This document shows, one piece after another, positions 25,060 to 32,863 of a stretch of 46,520 bases of DNA; the stretch's first letter is position 1; every line of letters begins with the position of its first letter. The position numbers and the translations under genes were made by a program. Under the pieces are notes generated by a model. The model did no database searches and was not told the origin of the DNA. It was given only the letters and a program-made list of their open reading frames with translations. Origin of the DNA: Caldisphaera sp. (GTDB lineage Archaea > Thermoproteota > Thermoprotei_A > Sulfolobales > Acidilobaceae); contig PNIA01000019.1 of NCBI GenBank assembly GCA_002877855.1, forward strand, positions 1-46,520, written 5' to 3'.

Positions 25060-25710
25060 TCTTTCTATTTTATAAATTAAATCACATATTTCTTTTAAAT
25101 TATTTATTTTATACTTTGCCACATTAGATAATGAGTTATCATCTCCAAATTGTACCGGATATCCTACATTTTTCATAGCTGATATATCCCATATAGAATC
25201 TCCTACATAAATTGTTTCTTCTGAGCTAATACCCTCAGATAAAAAAATCATCTTTAATGGTTTTTCTTTGTTTGTACCGACTAATGGATATCCACCCGGG
25301 ATTAAATAGCCATATTTGTCAAACTCTAATTCGTTTGAAAACCAGTAATCTGCACCTACTATTTCACTAACTCTTGAAACTAATAGATCTATACCTCCGC
25401 TTATAAGAGCGATGAGTTTTTTATTTTTGTGTAGGCAATAAGAAACTTCTTTTGCTTCCGGTCTAATTTCTATTTTATTAAGTATTTCAATAAGTTTTTC
25501 TCTCTTGAGTTTTCCATTATTCTTTTCTATCCAAAGGCTAGTATCTAATTTCATCCATTCTAGATAGTTTATTTCTCCGTTTTGAAACTTTTTGAAATAT
25601 ATTTTCGCTTTATCTTCCACATTAAAATACTTATGAATAAATTCCCAACTGCTTTTTTCTTTTGTCAAAACACCATCTACATCAAAAACAACTAATTTTA
25701 TTTTTTTCAC
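25054..25710 (-). CDS. HAD-superfamily phosphatase, phosphoserine phosphatase-like
   Basis: This 218-residue HAD hydrolase has all four motifs: I VVFDVDGVLT (nucleophile and acid Asp), II IALISGG, III Lys in KEKPLKMIF, and IV IYVGDSIWDISAM. A helical cap between I and II (subclass IB) resembles SerB-type phosphatases, so phosphoserine is possible. That would supply serine or be a counterpart of the phosphoserine-using sulfhydrylase at 38 kb; the substrate is not fixed by sequence. The start is ATG. The stop overlaps icd by 6 bp, tail to tail. Confidence 0.8.
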   Translation of the reverse strand: MKKIKLVVFDVDGVLTKEKSSWEFIHKYFNVEDKAKIYFKKFQNGEINYLEWMKLDTSLWIEKNNGKLKREKLIEILNKIEIRPEAKEVSYCLHKNKKLIALISGGIDLLVSRVSEIVGADYWFSNELEFDKYGYLIPGGYPLVGTNKEKPLKMIFLSEGISSEETIYVGDSIWDISAMKNVGYPVQFGDDNSLSNVAKYKINNLKEICDLIYKIERL

Positions 25711-25780
25711 TTATATCCCTATTATTAAAATTACAGAACATAATAATATATTTTATAACATATTATAAATAATTTTAGTG

Positions 25781-26287
25781 TTATTTTTTATCAAAAAATT
25801 TTGAGAAGAAAATGATCTTTCCATCAAGTTTTTCTATAATATCTAATATTATATTCGATTCTTTACTGTAATAAAGGTGCGGCATTGATGAATCTGTAGA
25901 TCCTAAATAATCCACATTTTTTAATGTTGAGTAAAAGTATTCGCTTAGTTTATCCTCAAATTTTACGCCAAAATTTCCTTCTTTATAAAACAAAATTACG
26001 GCATCTGTTTCCTTTCTATGGGATATATAGTCTATATGCCACCTTAGTTTTCCCTTTTTATTTATATGCCTTTTTAATCTATTTCTTAATCCATTTCCTG
26101 CTGAACCTATATATAATAGATATCCTTTATCGAAAATGTAAAATTTTTTATTTATAATACAATTAAAACCTTTTATAATTTTAAAGACTATTAAATATAC
26201 CCCTTTTTCTGAAGTGATCTCATTTAGTAAAGAAAAGGCTCCGATACCCCAGAGATTATCATCGCTTTTAGCCTCATTCGGGCACAA
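25781..26287 (-). CDS. DUF123 (GIY-YIG-like) protein
   Basis: This 168-residue protein has DUF123/COG1833 signatures from about residue 28: KGVYLIVFKI, YLLYIGSAGNGLRNRLKRHI, KLRWHIDYISHRKETDA and LGSTDSSMPHLYYSKE. The family is a diverged GIY-YIG nuclease fold found in many archaea, sometimes near or fused to endonuclease III; the activity is not established. A TTG start at 26287 would be leaderless under TATATAAA (26305-26312, minus strand). The first 25 residues before the domain are atypical, and no better start was found. A few cysteines (CPNEA, FNCII) occur in that N-terminal part. Confidence 0.75.
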   Translation of the reverse strand: MCPNEAKSDDNLWGIGAFSLLNEITSEKGVYLIVFKIIKGFNCIINKKFYIFDKGYLLYIGSAGNGLRNRLKRHINKKGKLRWHIDYISHRKETDAVILFYKEGNFGVKFEDKLSEYFYSTLKNVDYLGSTDSSMPHLYYSKESNIILDIIEKLDGKIIFFSKFFDKK

Positions 26288-26401
26288 CTATCTTCATCGC
26301 CATATTTATATAATAATGAAAAAGATTTTTAATCCTTTTCATATCTTAATCTCAAATGAAGAAATTTAGCCTGTAATACTAGTTATAGAACAAGGATAAA
26401 A

Positions 26402-27277
26402 ATGAAAATATTAGTTTCAGGTTTATTAGAAGAAAATTCAGGGAAAACAGTATTAGCTTCGAGTTTGATAAATTCTTTGACAAGCCAAGGATATGATGCG
26501 ATAGGTTTTAAACCATTAGGTGCAACTGAATTATGGCAGCATCCAGAGGCTCTATCTGAATCTAAGAAATATAAAATGGTTGTAACTAACGACTCTCTAA
26601 TTCTTCATAAGTTTTCCAGAGAAAAGGAACCTATAAGCATTATAAATCCTTTCGGAGGTCTATTGGTACCAATACTACCTGAAAAACTAAGAAATCTAAG
26701 CAGTTTTAATAATGCTCTTTATATGCCTAACATGAGGTTAGCTATATCAAGATTAACGATATGCCCAATAAGCTCTGTGCATAATTTACACCTAATAAAT
26801 ATGAACGCTATGGATAGGATATCAAAAAACATGGAATATGAACTATTAGATTTAATATCGGTATTAGGAAATATTGCTAAAGTGGACGATGATTACATTT
26901 TAAATATTATTAGTGGCGGGGCATCTGGAGAAATAGACAAATGCTTAAGTTATCTCGAAGGAAGACATGAAATAGTCGTAATAGAGTCTAATTCTAATGT
27001 TGCATCACCAACATCGTTATCCAGTATTGTTGATTTAGCTATAGTTGTGACGCCAGGTGAGGCTATGATTATTGATGGAAATAGGTATAGAAAGGCTATA
27101 GAACTTTTAACATCTAATGGAAAACCATGGATGATTAAAACTCAGGAAATAATACAATTAACAAATTACATGTTTTCTATTGATTTACCATTACTCGAGG
27201 ATCAATTACCAGTCTATAATAATGACATTCTAAATTATTTATTAGAATACATTAAAGAAATTAAACAAAAACCATAA
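26402..27277 (+). CDS. P-loop (BioD/CbiA-like) ATPase of unknown role
   Basis: This 291-residue protein begins MKILVSGLLEENSGKTVLAS, a deviant Walker A of the dethiobiotin-synthetase/CobQ type. SSLINSLTSQGYDAIGFKPL follows, as in BioD. A later stretch, LDLISVLGNIAKVDDDYILN and EIVVIESNSNVASPT, with SSIVDLAIVVTPGEAMIIDG, keeps a P-loop strand order. No neighbouring biotin or cobalamin genes are seen, so the substrate is unknown. It appears to be a crenarchaeal family. The start is ATG with AAGGATA a few bp upstream. Confidence 0.6.
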   Translation: MKILVSGLLEENSGKTVLASSLINSLTSQGYDAIGFKPLGATELWQHPEALSESKKYKMVVTNDSLILHKFSREKEPISIINPFGGLLVPILPEKLRNLSSFNNALYMPNMRLAISRLTICPISSVHNLHLINMNAMDRISKNMEYELLDLISVLGNIAKVDDDYILNIISGGASGEIDKCLSYLEGRHEIVVIESNSNVASPTSLSSIVDLAIVVTPGEAMIIDGNRYRKAIELLTSNGKPWMIKTQEIIQLTNYMFSIDLPLLEDQLPVYNNDILNYLLEYIKEIKQKP

Positions 27278-27365
27278 CCGTTTACTAGCAATATAATAAT
27301 AGTTTTATATTTCCAAATAATAGCCTAATAAATTAATTATTTTATGAATACCTATGTATTTAAAT

Positions 27366-27433
27366 ATTCTCTACATAAAAAATATTAATCTCTTCATATA
27401 GAAAATATTAATTCTCTACATGGTAAATAATTA
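27366..27433 (+). repeat. Three tandem about 23-bp repeats in the leader of the DUF981 gene
   Basis: Copies are R1 27366-27387 (ATTCTCTACATA then AAAAATATTA), R2 27387-27410 (AATCTCTTCATATAG then AAAATATTA) and R3 27411-27433 (ATTCTCTACATGG then TAAATAATTA). They lie directly head to tail, from just below TATA-like TATTTAAATA (27357-27366) to the GGTGA site of the gene. A diverged fourth copy may precede them. The spacing of about two helical turns, and position between TATA and start codon, suggest tandem repressor sites. A very similar element occurs at 39194-39216. Confidence 0.55.
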
Positions 27434-27445
27434 ATAGGTGAAAAA

Positions 27446-28039
27446 ATGCTCTTCGTAGATATATTAGATATAGAATTAATGTTGTTAGGCGGGGGTCTCT
27501 TCTTAATAGCTTATTGGGTTCTGCTAAACTTTTCATTAAATTATGACCAGCAAAAATTAATGGAAATAAATAAAAGCTTTGGATTTTTGTTCTTAGCTTT
27601 AGGTATTTATGTGCTAGCAACAGGATTGTGGGGAACCTTTGTGTGGCCTTTGCCTTCTTCATATAACTTAGTTTTAACGGATCCATGGAGCCTTTATGGG
27701 ATAGCATTATTAGCTCTTGGTTTAGTAAATACATATAAGGTTCCAATGCTCGGAGTTTTAGCAGGAATTTCTGTCTTGTCTATACCAGTTATTGTTTATG
27801 GTTTAGTAATTCTTCATTTTGGTTTAACTAATTCTCCATCTGGAGCTGGAGCATTATATTTATTAATTGGGATTAATGGTTTATTAAGCCCAATATTGCA
27901 AACAAAAGCTAAAAAATATTGGAGCTATATAGCTTTATTATTATTGATATTGGCTGGTATATTAGCATTATATATTGGAATTTCAGCGTCATTTGAACAT
28001 ACTGCAGGATGGATGAAATGGTCTCCATTTTATGGATGA
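27446..28039 (+). CDS. DUF981 family membrane protein
   Basis: This 197-residue protein has about six membrane helices and DUF981-like sequence: LMLLGGGLFLIAYWVLLNFS, LFLALGIYVLATGLWGTFVW, GLTNSPSGAGALYLLIGING. The family is restricted mainly to archaea and its function is unknown; the small polytopic fold could be a channel, a carrier or a partner for a redox protein. The start is ATG with GGTGAAAA just upstream. Its leader carries three tandem repeats. The last 8 bp overlap the thioredoxin-like gene, so they form an operon. Confidence 0.7.
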   Translation: MLFVDILDIELMLLGGGLFLIAYWVLLNFSLNYDQQKLMEINKSFGFLFLALGIYVLATGLWGTFVWPLPSSYNLVLTDPWSLYGIALLALGLVNTYKVPMLGVLAGISVLSIPVIVYGLVILHFGLTNSPSGAGALYLLIGINGLLSPILQTKAKKYWSYIALLLLILAGILALYIGISASFEHTAGWMKWSPFYG

Positions 28040-28526
28040 TATATTAGTGATAAATATGGTGATGAATAAAAACTTATCCTTTAAATCAAATGGCCTTTAT
28101 TTTTTTGATTCTTCTACACTTAATTGGCTTCCTCTAGCCTGTGAAGAGGTTAATTTAAATTTATTTTTTGATGGAGTTAATTTTGTATATTTCAGCAATA
28201 ATTTTTGCCCTGCATGCAGGCTTTTTAATTTAGTATGGTATCCTTTTGTTGAAGAAAAATTCTCTAAGAAAGATAACATATACTTTTATGTTGCTCTGTG
28301 TAATTGGTTTACAGAAAATTGTGATTCAAGCTGTGCGAGAAGCGCCTTTTTGTATTTTAATATTAAGGCTTCCCCAACAATGGTTATAATCATAAAGCAT
28401 AAAGATAAAATAATTAAACATTACATTGAAGGAAATATTAAAGAAAAATTCTTATATGAAATTTTAAATCAAGCCATAAAAATTTACGAAAATTTAGCAA
28501 AAAATAGTCAAACTAATTACCATTAA
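28032..28526 (+). CDS. Thioredoxin-like protein with CPAC motif
   Basis: This 164-residue protein has a thioredoxin fold. A strand VNFVYFSNNFCPACRLFNLV carries the redox pair C-P-A-C (about 59-62). DNIYFYVALCNWFTENC follows, then the cis-Pro region FNIKASPTMVIIIK. Extra cysteines (CDSSCAR) lie between. No signal peptide is visible, so it probably acts in the cytoplasm. It overlaps the DUF981 membrane protein by 8 bp and may pass electrons to it. Starts at 28032, 28056 or 28062 are all possible; the first is listed for its overlap, but 28056 or 28062 lie closer to GTGAT. Confidence 0.7.
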   Translation: MDDILVINMVMNKNLSFKSNGLYFFDSSTLNWLPLACEEVNLNLFFDGVNFVYFSNNFCPACRLFNLVWYPFVEEKFSKKDNIYFYVALCNWFTENCDSSCARSAFLYFNIKASPTMVIIIKHKDKIIKHYIEGNIKEKFLYEILNQAIKIYENLAKNSQTNYH

Positions 28527-28577
28527 AGCATAAAGAAATAAATTAACCTAAACAAAGTAGATGCTTTAAGGGTAAAA

Positions 28578-29606
28578 ATGGAGAAAGTTGAGATAATTGG
28601 CGGAGGATTTTCAGGACTCTGGACAGCAATACAAACATTAAAGAGAGGATATGATGTAGATTTAATAGAGACAAATTATCTTGGCTATGGCGCATCCAGT
28701 AAAGCCGCAGGAATATTATCATTTCAGCTGCCTGAAAAAATATTAAATGTATCTTTAAGATCAATGGAATTATATAATTCATTAGGAGATAATATATTGC
28801 ATTGGTATGATTCTATATGGATACCAAGAGATGAACAATATAAATGCGCTCTTAATATATCAAAGTATTTAAAGGAAAAAGGAATTAAGGTTGAAATTAT
28901 AAATGGTGACGAGATTGATGGATTCTTATTAGGTAGCAAAGGATTACTCATTTCTCAACCTACCGTAGATATTGGTAAGGCGATTAATGAATTATCTAGA
29001 AAAATAGTAGATTTAGGAGGAAGAATACTTAGTAACTATGATCATAATAAAAAATATGATATAGTTATCCACACAAATGGTCCCTGGATAGAAAATAATA
29101 TACAATTAAAAGGTTTGATAAAGTACAAATGTCAAGCTCATAGCGTTGAAGGAAAACAAATAAACAAGATAATTGAAGACGATATAATGGAATTCTATTA
29201 TGTGCCAGAATCTTCTTATAGAGCAATAATTGGTAATGGAAAAAGAGTATTGCTGAATAAACCTGAAGATGGTTTTATAACTGATAATAGTGAAGTCTAT
29301 AATATTTTAAATAAATTGTCGAAAAAGTATAAAGAAGCCCTTAACATGTATCCTATAAATTCATGGTCAGCACCATGTTTAACAACATGCGATGGATATC
29401 CTATTGTCGGAAAAATTAATGATAATAATTATGTATTAAGCGGATTAAATGGTGCAGGTTTAACTCTCTCCGCAGGTCTATCAGAAATTCTTGTAAAAAT
29501 TATAGAAGAAGAGATTGAACAACCAAATTATCTGGACCCTTTAAGGTTTAAAAAAGGATGTAAAAAAATTGTCGAAATATTTGATAATATATGCATGGAT
29601 ATCTGA
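28578..29606 (+). CDS. FAD-dependent oxidoreductase, DAO (D-amino acid/glycine oxidase-like) family
   Basis: This 342-residue flavoprotein has an N-terminal dinucleotide motif VEIIGGGFSGLWTAIQTLKR, acidic strand end VDLIET, then YGASSKAAGILSFQLP as in DAO-family enzymes. TCDGYPIVGKINDNNYVLSG and LNGAGLTLSAGLSEILVKII form the C-terminal FAD contact. Members oxidise amino or hydroxy acids such as glycine, proline or glycerol phosphate; the substrate here is not evident. It lies 51 bp after the thioredoxin-like gene in the same direction and is possibly in the same unit. The start is ATG with GGGTAAAA upstream. It is slightly shorter than typical DAO proteins. Confidence 0.8.
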   Translation: MEKVEIIGGGFSGLWTAIQTLKRGYDVDLIETNYLGYGASSKAAGILSFQLPEKILNVSLRSMELYNSLGDNILHWYDSIWIPRDEQYKCALNISKYLKEKGIKVEIINGDEIDGFLLGSKGLLISQPTVDIGKAINELSRKIVDLGGRILSNYDHNKKYDIVIHTNGPWIENNIQLKGLIKYKCQAHSVEGKQINKIIEDDIMEFYYVPESSYRAIIGNGKRVLLNKPEDGFITDNSEVYNILNKLSKKYKEALNMYPINSWSAPCLTTCDGYPIVGKINDNNYVLSGLNGAGLTLSAGLSEILVKIIEEEIEQPNYLDPLRFKKGCKKIVEIFDNICMDI

Positions 29607-29620
29607 ATGATTCTTAATAT

Positions 29621-30439
29621 TTAGTTTTTATCATTTTTTACAATACATAACGTATTTCCAATTTTAGAATTGAGTAGATTTGATGCATTACCTTTATTCA
29701 CTGCGATCTCAGCGAATCCAAAGCTATTTTTGTATAAAAGTAGTTGGCCTTCATCTACGTCAGCAAATTTTTTACCTACATTTATGTTAAATTCGATACC
29801 ATCTTTAATTATTTTAGTGTTATTGAATTTAATATCTAAATTATCAAACTTAGAACTTAAAACGATATTACCAAAATCATCAATATAAATAACTTTTAGA
29901 TATAATCTGTTATCTTCCTCTTTAATATCAAATAGCTTAAGCTCTATCATCTCATTATTTTTTAATATTTTAGTAAAATAGCTTAAGTTTTCATTTATAG
30001 ATAACAAGGCTGCAGTTGGCGCAAAAATATCTCTTCCATGAAAAGTTTGAGATATAGAAACACTAAAATTATACTTATTTTTTAAATATTCATTAAGTTT
30101 TTCTGGTATTATTTCATAAATTGAAGCAATTCCATCTTCTATAGCACTTTCATACAATAAACCATTATCAGGTCCAACAAAATAGTAATTTTTCGTTTTT
30201 ACTATTAAACCTTTTCTCTTGGTTCCAACTCCAGGATCTACTACTGAAAGTATTATAGAATTTTTAGGCATCCATTTATATGAGTTAAATAATATATATG
30301 ACCCAGATAATATAGAAAACTTAGGAACATTGTTATCTATATCTATTATTTCTACATCATTATTTAATTTCTTCATTATACCTTTCATTATGCCAACATA
30401 AAAATTATTCCCAAAATCAGTTATTATACCGATATTCAT
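29621..30439 (-). CDS. S-adenosylmethionine hydrolase (adenosine-forming), DUF62/SAM hydroxide adenosyltransferase
   Basis: This 272-residue protein matches the archaeal SAM hydroxide adenosyltransferase family, relatives of fluorinase and chlorinase. Seen are IGIITDFGNNFYVGIMKG, ILSVVDPGVGTKRKGLIV, YYFVGPDNGLLYESAIED and SQTFHGRDIFAPTAALLS. The catalytic Asp and His of the hydrolase type are present in VVDPGVG and FHGRDIF. It splits SAM to adenosine and methionine. The start is ATG with GGTGA 5 bp upstream. It lies 44 bp after the aminotransferase on the same strand, and a hairpin sits between them. Confidence 0.9.
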   Translation of the reverse strand: MNIGIITDFGNNFYVGIMKGIMKKLNNDVEIIDIDNNVPKFSILSGSYILFNSYKWMPKNSIILSVVDPGVGTKRKGLIVKTKNYYFVGPDNGLLYESAIEDGIASIYEIIPEKLNEYLKNKYNFSVSISQTFHGRDIFAPTAALLSINENLSYFTKILKNNEMIELKLFDIKEEDNRLYLKVIYIDDFGNIVLSSKFDNLDIKFNNTKIIKDGIEFNINVGKKFADVDEGQLLLYKNSFGFAEIAVNKGNASNLLNSKIGNTLCIVKNDKN

Positions 30440-30452
30440 TTATGTCACCGTA

Positions 30453-30473
30453 AACCCTCCTATCAGGCGGGTT
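30453..30473 (-). promoter_or_regulatory. Hairpin between the aminotransferase and SAM hydrolase genes
   Basis: On the minus strand AACCCGCC-TGATA-GGAGGGTT forms an 8-bp stem with one mismatch and a 5-nt loop. It encloses an SD-like GGAGGG. The real GGTGA site of the SAM hydrolase gene follows 4 bp later. It could set translation of the second gene or slow polymerase. No T-run follows, so a terminator is less likely. Confidence 0.4.
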
Positions 30474-30483
30474 AGCTTATTTA

Positions 30484-31698
30484 TTAGCTATTAAATATTT
30501 TTTCAGAATATTCTACTATTCTTTGCGCACCTTCTTTTATTGACTCCATGTCTGTAGCATAGCTGAACCTTACAAACTCCCTACCTGCTTTATCAGGGAA
30601 TGTATCCCCAGGTAAAACTAATACTCCAGTTTTTTCTAGTAGATCATTTACAAATAACTTTACAGTAAGATTAGTCCTATTTAATATGGAAGATATTCTT
30701 GGAAACATGTAAAATGCCCCTTCAGGCATGTATGGTTCAAAACCTGGTGCTTTTTTCAAAATATCATATAAGACTTTAGCTCTTCTATTAAACTCATTAA
30801 CCATATTTTTGACAGGATCCCAATCACCTTTTAAAGCAATAACGCCTGCTTTTTGTACAAATGACGTAGCACAGCTATATAATGATACAGCTAAATCATT
30901 AAATCTAGGTATTGTTTCTCTGCGTGCAACAATATAGCCAAGTCTCCAACCTGTCATGGAGAAAGTTTTTGAAAATCCATTTATATATATTAGATTATCT
31001 CTCCAATCAGGATATTCTATTAGGCTCTTAAAGTTTCCACTGTATACAAAATTATCATATATTTCATCTGCAACGATTATTATGTTTTTCTTTTTAGTCA
31101 ACTCAACTAATTGGTCAAGTTGTTTTCTAGAAAATACAGCACCTGTAGGATTATGTGGATTATTTATAAATATCATTCTCGTCCTATTAGTTATTTGAGA
31201 TTCAATCTTTTCAACATTTAAACTAAATCCTTTTTGTGGATTAAAATCAAGTGATACAAATTTAGGTATGCCACCAAATAGTTTTACTACTTGGGCATAT
31301 GCATAATAGCTGGGTTCAATAATTATTGCCTCGTCATTTGGCCTTATATATGATGAAGCAGCCATAAATATTGCCGTTTTTGTTCCAGGAGTTACAATAA
31401 CTTCATCGCTTTTTACATCTGATTGATACCTTGTGTTCAAATAATTAGCAATTGCCTCTCTTAGTTCAGGAATACCTTGTGTTTCAGTATATCCTGTAAA
31501 ATTATCATCTAGAGCCGCTTTTGCGGCAGATTTGATATGGTCTGGTGTTGGAAAGTCAGGCTGTCCAATACCAAAACTTATAACTTTTTTCCCTTGATTT
31601 TGTAGTTTCCTTATTATAGGAAGATAACTAAATGCGCTTTCTCCTTCTATAAGATAGATATTGGGTTGCATATCCAATACGGGTGGATTAATTGCCAT
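30484..31698 (-). CDS. Class I PLP aminotransferase (aspartate aminotransferase type)
   Basis: This 404-residue fold-type I aminotransferase shows VISFGIGQPDFPTPDHIKSA (substrate end), GYTETQGIPELREAIANYLN, FINNPHNPTGAVFSRKQL, IIVADEIYDNFVYSG, the PLP lysine in NGFSKTFSMTGWRLGYI, and EFVRFSYATDMESI with the carboxylate-binding Arg. The donor could be aspartate, alanine or an aromatic acid; family resemblance favours a broad subclass I-gamma enzyme. ATG 31698 with GGTGA 6 bp upstream is preferred. An earlier in-frame ATG 31710 would place that site inside the gene. A TATA box AATTTATATATG lies about 25 bp upstream. Confidence 0.92.
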   Translation of the reverse strand: MAINPPVLDMQPNIYLIEGESAFSYLPIIRKLQNQGKKVISFGIGQPDFPTPDHIKSAAKAALDDNFTGYTETQGIPELREAIANYLNTRYQSDVKSDEVIVTPGTKTAIFMAASSYIRPNDEAIIIEPSYYAYAQVVKLFGGIPKFVSLDFNPQKGFSLNVEKIESQITNRTRMIFINNPHNPTGAVFSRKQLDQLVELTKKKNIIIVADEIYDNFVYSGNFKSLIEYPDWRDNLIYINGFSKTFSMTGWRLGYIVARRETIPRFNDLAVSLYSCATSFVQKAGVIALKGDWDPVKNMVNEFNRRAKVLYDILKKAPGFEPYMPEGAFYMFPRISSILNRTNLTVKLFVNDLLEKTGVLVLPGDTFPDKAGREFVRFSYATDMESIKEGAQRIVEYSEKIFNS

Positions 31699-31710
31699 TT
31701 GTTTCACCAT

Positions 31711-32158
31711 TTAAATACATATATAAATTAACTAATATATAATATTATACTTTTCTGTTAATAATTAATTATGGTGGGCATTATTAATTCTAAATATTTC
31801 ATTAAATTAAATTAAAATTAATATATTTGCATTTTTTAGTTAATTTGTTATTATTAAATTGATTCTAAAATATTAAAAAGTAATTATTATAAAACAAAAT
31901 TCCTTTGATTAGTCTTGAGTTTATTTTATTAAATAATAAGATTTCAATTTTTATAAAAAATCAGTATTATTAATTTATTGCTTTATATTGTTTTCAGCAA
32001 TCGTGTCCTTCTTCATAGCTTTTGCTCAGTAATTGCTTTACATCACAAATAATATAATTCTAATTAAAGTAAATAAACTTAATTAAATATTAGTATTGAC
32101 TGTTTAACTTTGTTCATATTTATTAAAGATAAAATAAGTTTTATTAGCGTAACATATT
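31711..32158. other. Gene-free stretch of about 450 bp
   Basis: This region is very AT-rich and no frame longer than about 15 codons with a plausible start was seen on either strand. It contains the promoter of the aminotransferase at its left end. The C/D box sRNA lies at about 31990-32050 on the minus strand, and the promoter region of the PHP gene is at its right end. The 280 bp between 31711 and 31989 show nothing recognisable. Confidence 0.6.
31990..32050 (-). ncRNA. C/D box sRNA (2'-O-methylation guide)
   Basis: Read on the minus strand, the order is C box GTGATGT (32046-32040), D' guide AAAGCAATTA, D' box CTGA (32029-32026), spacer GCAAAAGC, C' box TATGAAG (32017-32011), D guide ending AGGACACGATTG and D box CTGA (31997-31994). 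Order, spacing (10 to 13-nt guides, 8-nt spacer) and about 55 nt total fit archaeal C/D sRNAs bound by L7Ae, Nop5 and fibrillarin. By the D+5 rule the predicted methylated residue is the C in CAATC of target CAATCGTGTCCT, and for the D' guide the fifth base of TAATTGCTTT. Targets were not checked. The C and C' boxes deviate slightly from RUGAUGA. Confidence 0.78.
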
Positions 32159-32170
32159 GTGGGGCAGAAA

Positions 32171-32833
32171 ATGCAATGCTTGGCTGAACTTCATTCACAT
32201 AGTACAGTAAGTGATGGAAAACCAACTCCAGAAGAAATAGTTTTAAGGGCAGTATATTTGGGTCTCTCTGCAATAGCGGTTTCTGACCATAATACATTCA
32301 GAGGATCAGCAATAGCTATAGAATCAGCTAAAAAACTAGATCTAAACATAACTGTAATTCCAGCTAATGAGGTAAGAACTATAAGAGGAGATGTATTGGT
32401 TTTATGCGAAAGGATTCCATATGAAGAACCTCCAAAAATTCCAAATGAACTTCATGAATGGGCTATATCGAATAATTGTATAACTATAGCTGCTCATCCG
32501 TTTCATATAGGTAGAAAAAGCGTTGGAAGATATTTAAAGAATAATCCCAAGGATTTTGATGCTATTGAGGTATGGAATCCTAGAGGAATTCCTTTTCTAA
32601 ATAAACCAGCCACGAAATTGGCAGAAAAATATTTTAAGCCGCAAACTAGTGGCAGTGATGCACATGTATTGCAAGAATTAGGCACTTCTCCAACAAAGAT
32701 AGAAAGTAATGAATGTGATTTGTATAGTATATTAGACGCTATAAGAAAAGGTAAATGTGCACCCACAAAGAGTTACATGAAAATATCTACTATATTTAAT
32801 GTATTAAAATGGAGTATTAAAAGAAGAATATAA
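32171..32833 (+). CDS. PHP-domain metal-dependent phosphoesterase
   Basis: This 220-residue PHP protein has LAELHSHSTVSDG (first metal His pair), IAVSDHNTFRG, a Glu in VIPANEVRTIRGDVLVL, IAAHPFHIGRKSVG, FDAIEVWNPRG and TSGSDAHVLQELG with the final Asp-x-His. All metal ligands of the family are present. Substrates of stand-alone PHP proteins include histidinol phosphate and nucleotide phosphates; the one here is unknown. The basic tail ends KWSIKRRI. The start is ATG 32171 with GGGG 7 bp upstream; the in-frame GTG 32159 directly precedes that site. It converges with the aldehyde dehydrogenase gene. Confidence 0.82.
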   Translation: MQCLAELHSHSTVSDGKPTPEEIVLRAVYLGLSAIAVSDHNTFRGSAIAIESAKKLDLNITVIPANEVRTIRGDVLVLCERIPYEEPPKIPNELHEWAISNNCITIAAHPFHIGRKSVGRYLKNNPKDFDAIEVWNPRGIPFLNKPATKLAEKYFKPQTSGSDAHVLQELGTSPTKIESNECDLYSILDAIRKGKCAPTKSYMKISTIFNVLKWSIKRRI

Positions 32834-32863
32834 TTTTTTTAAAATTAATATGCTATTAGTCGC

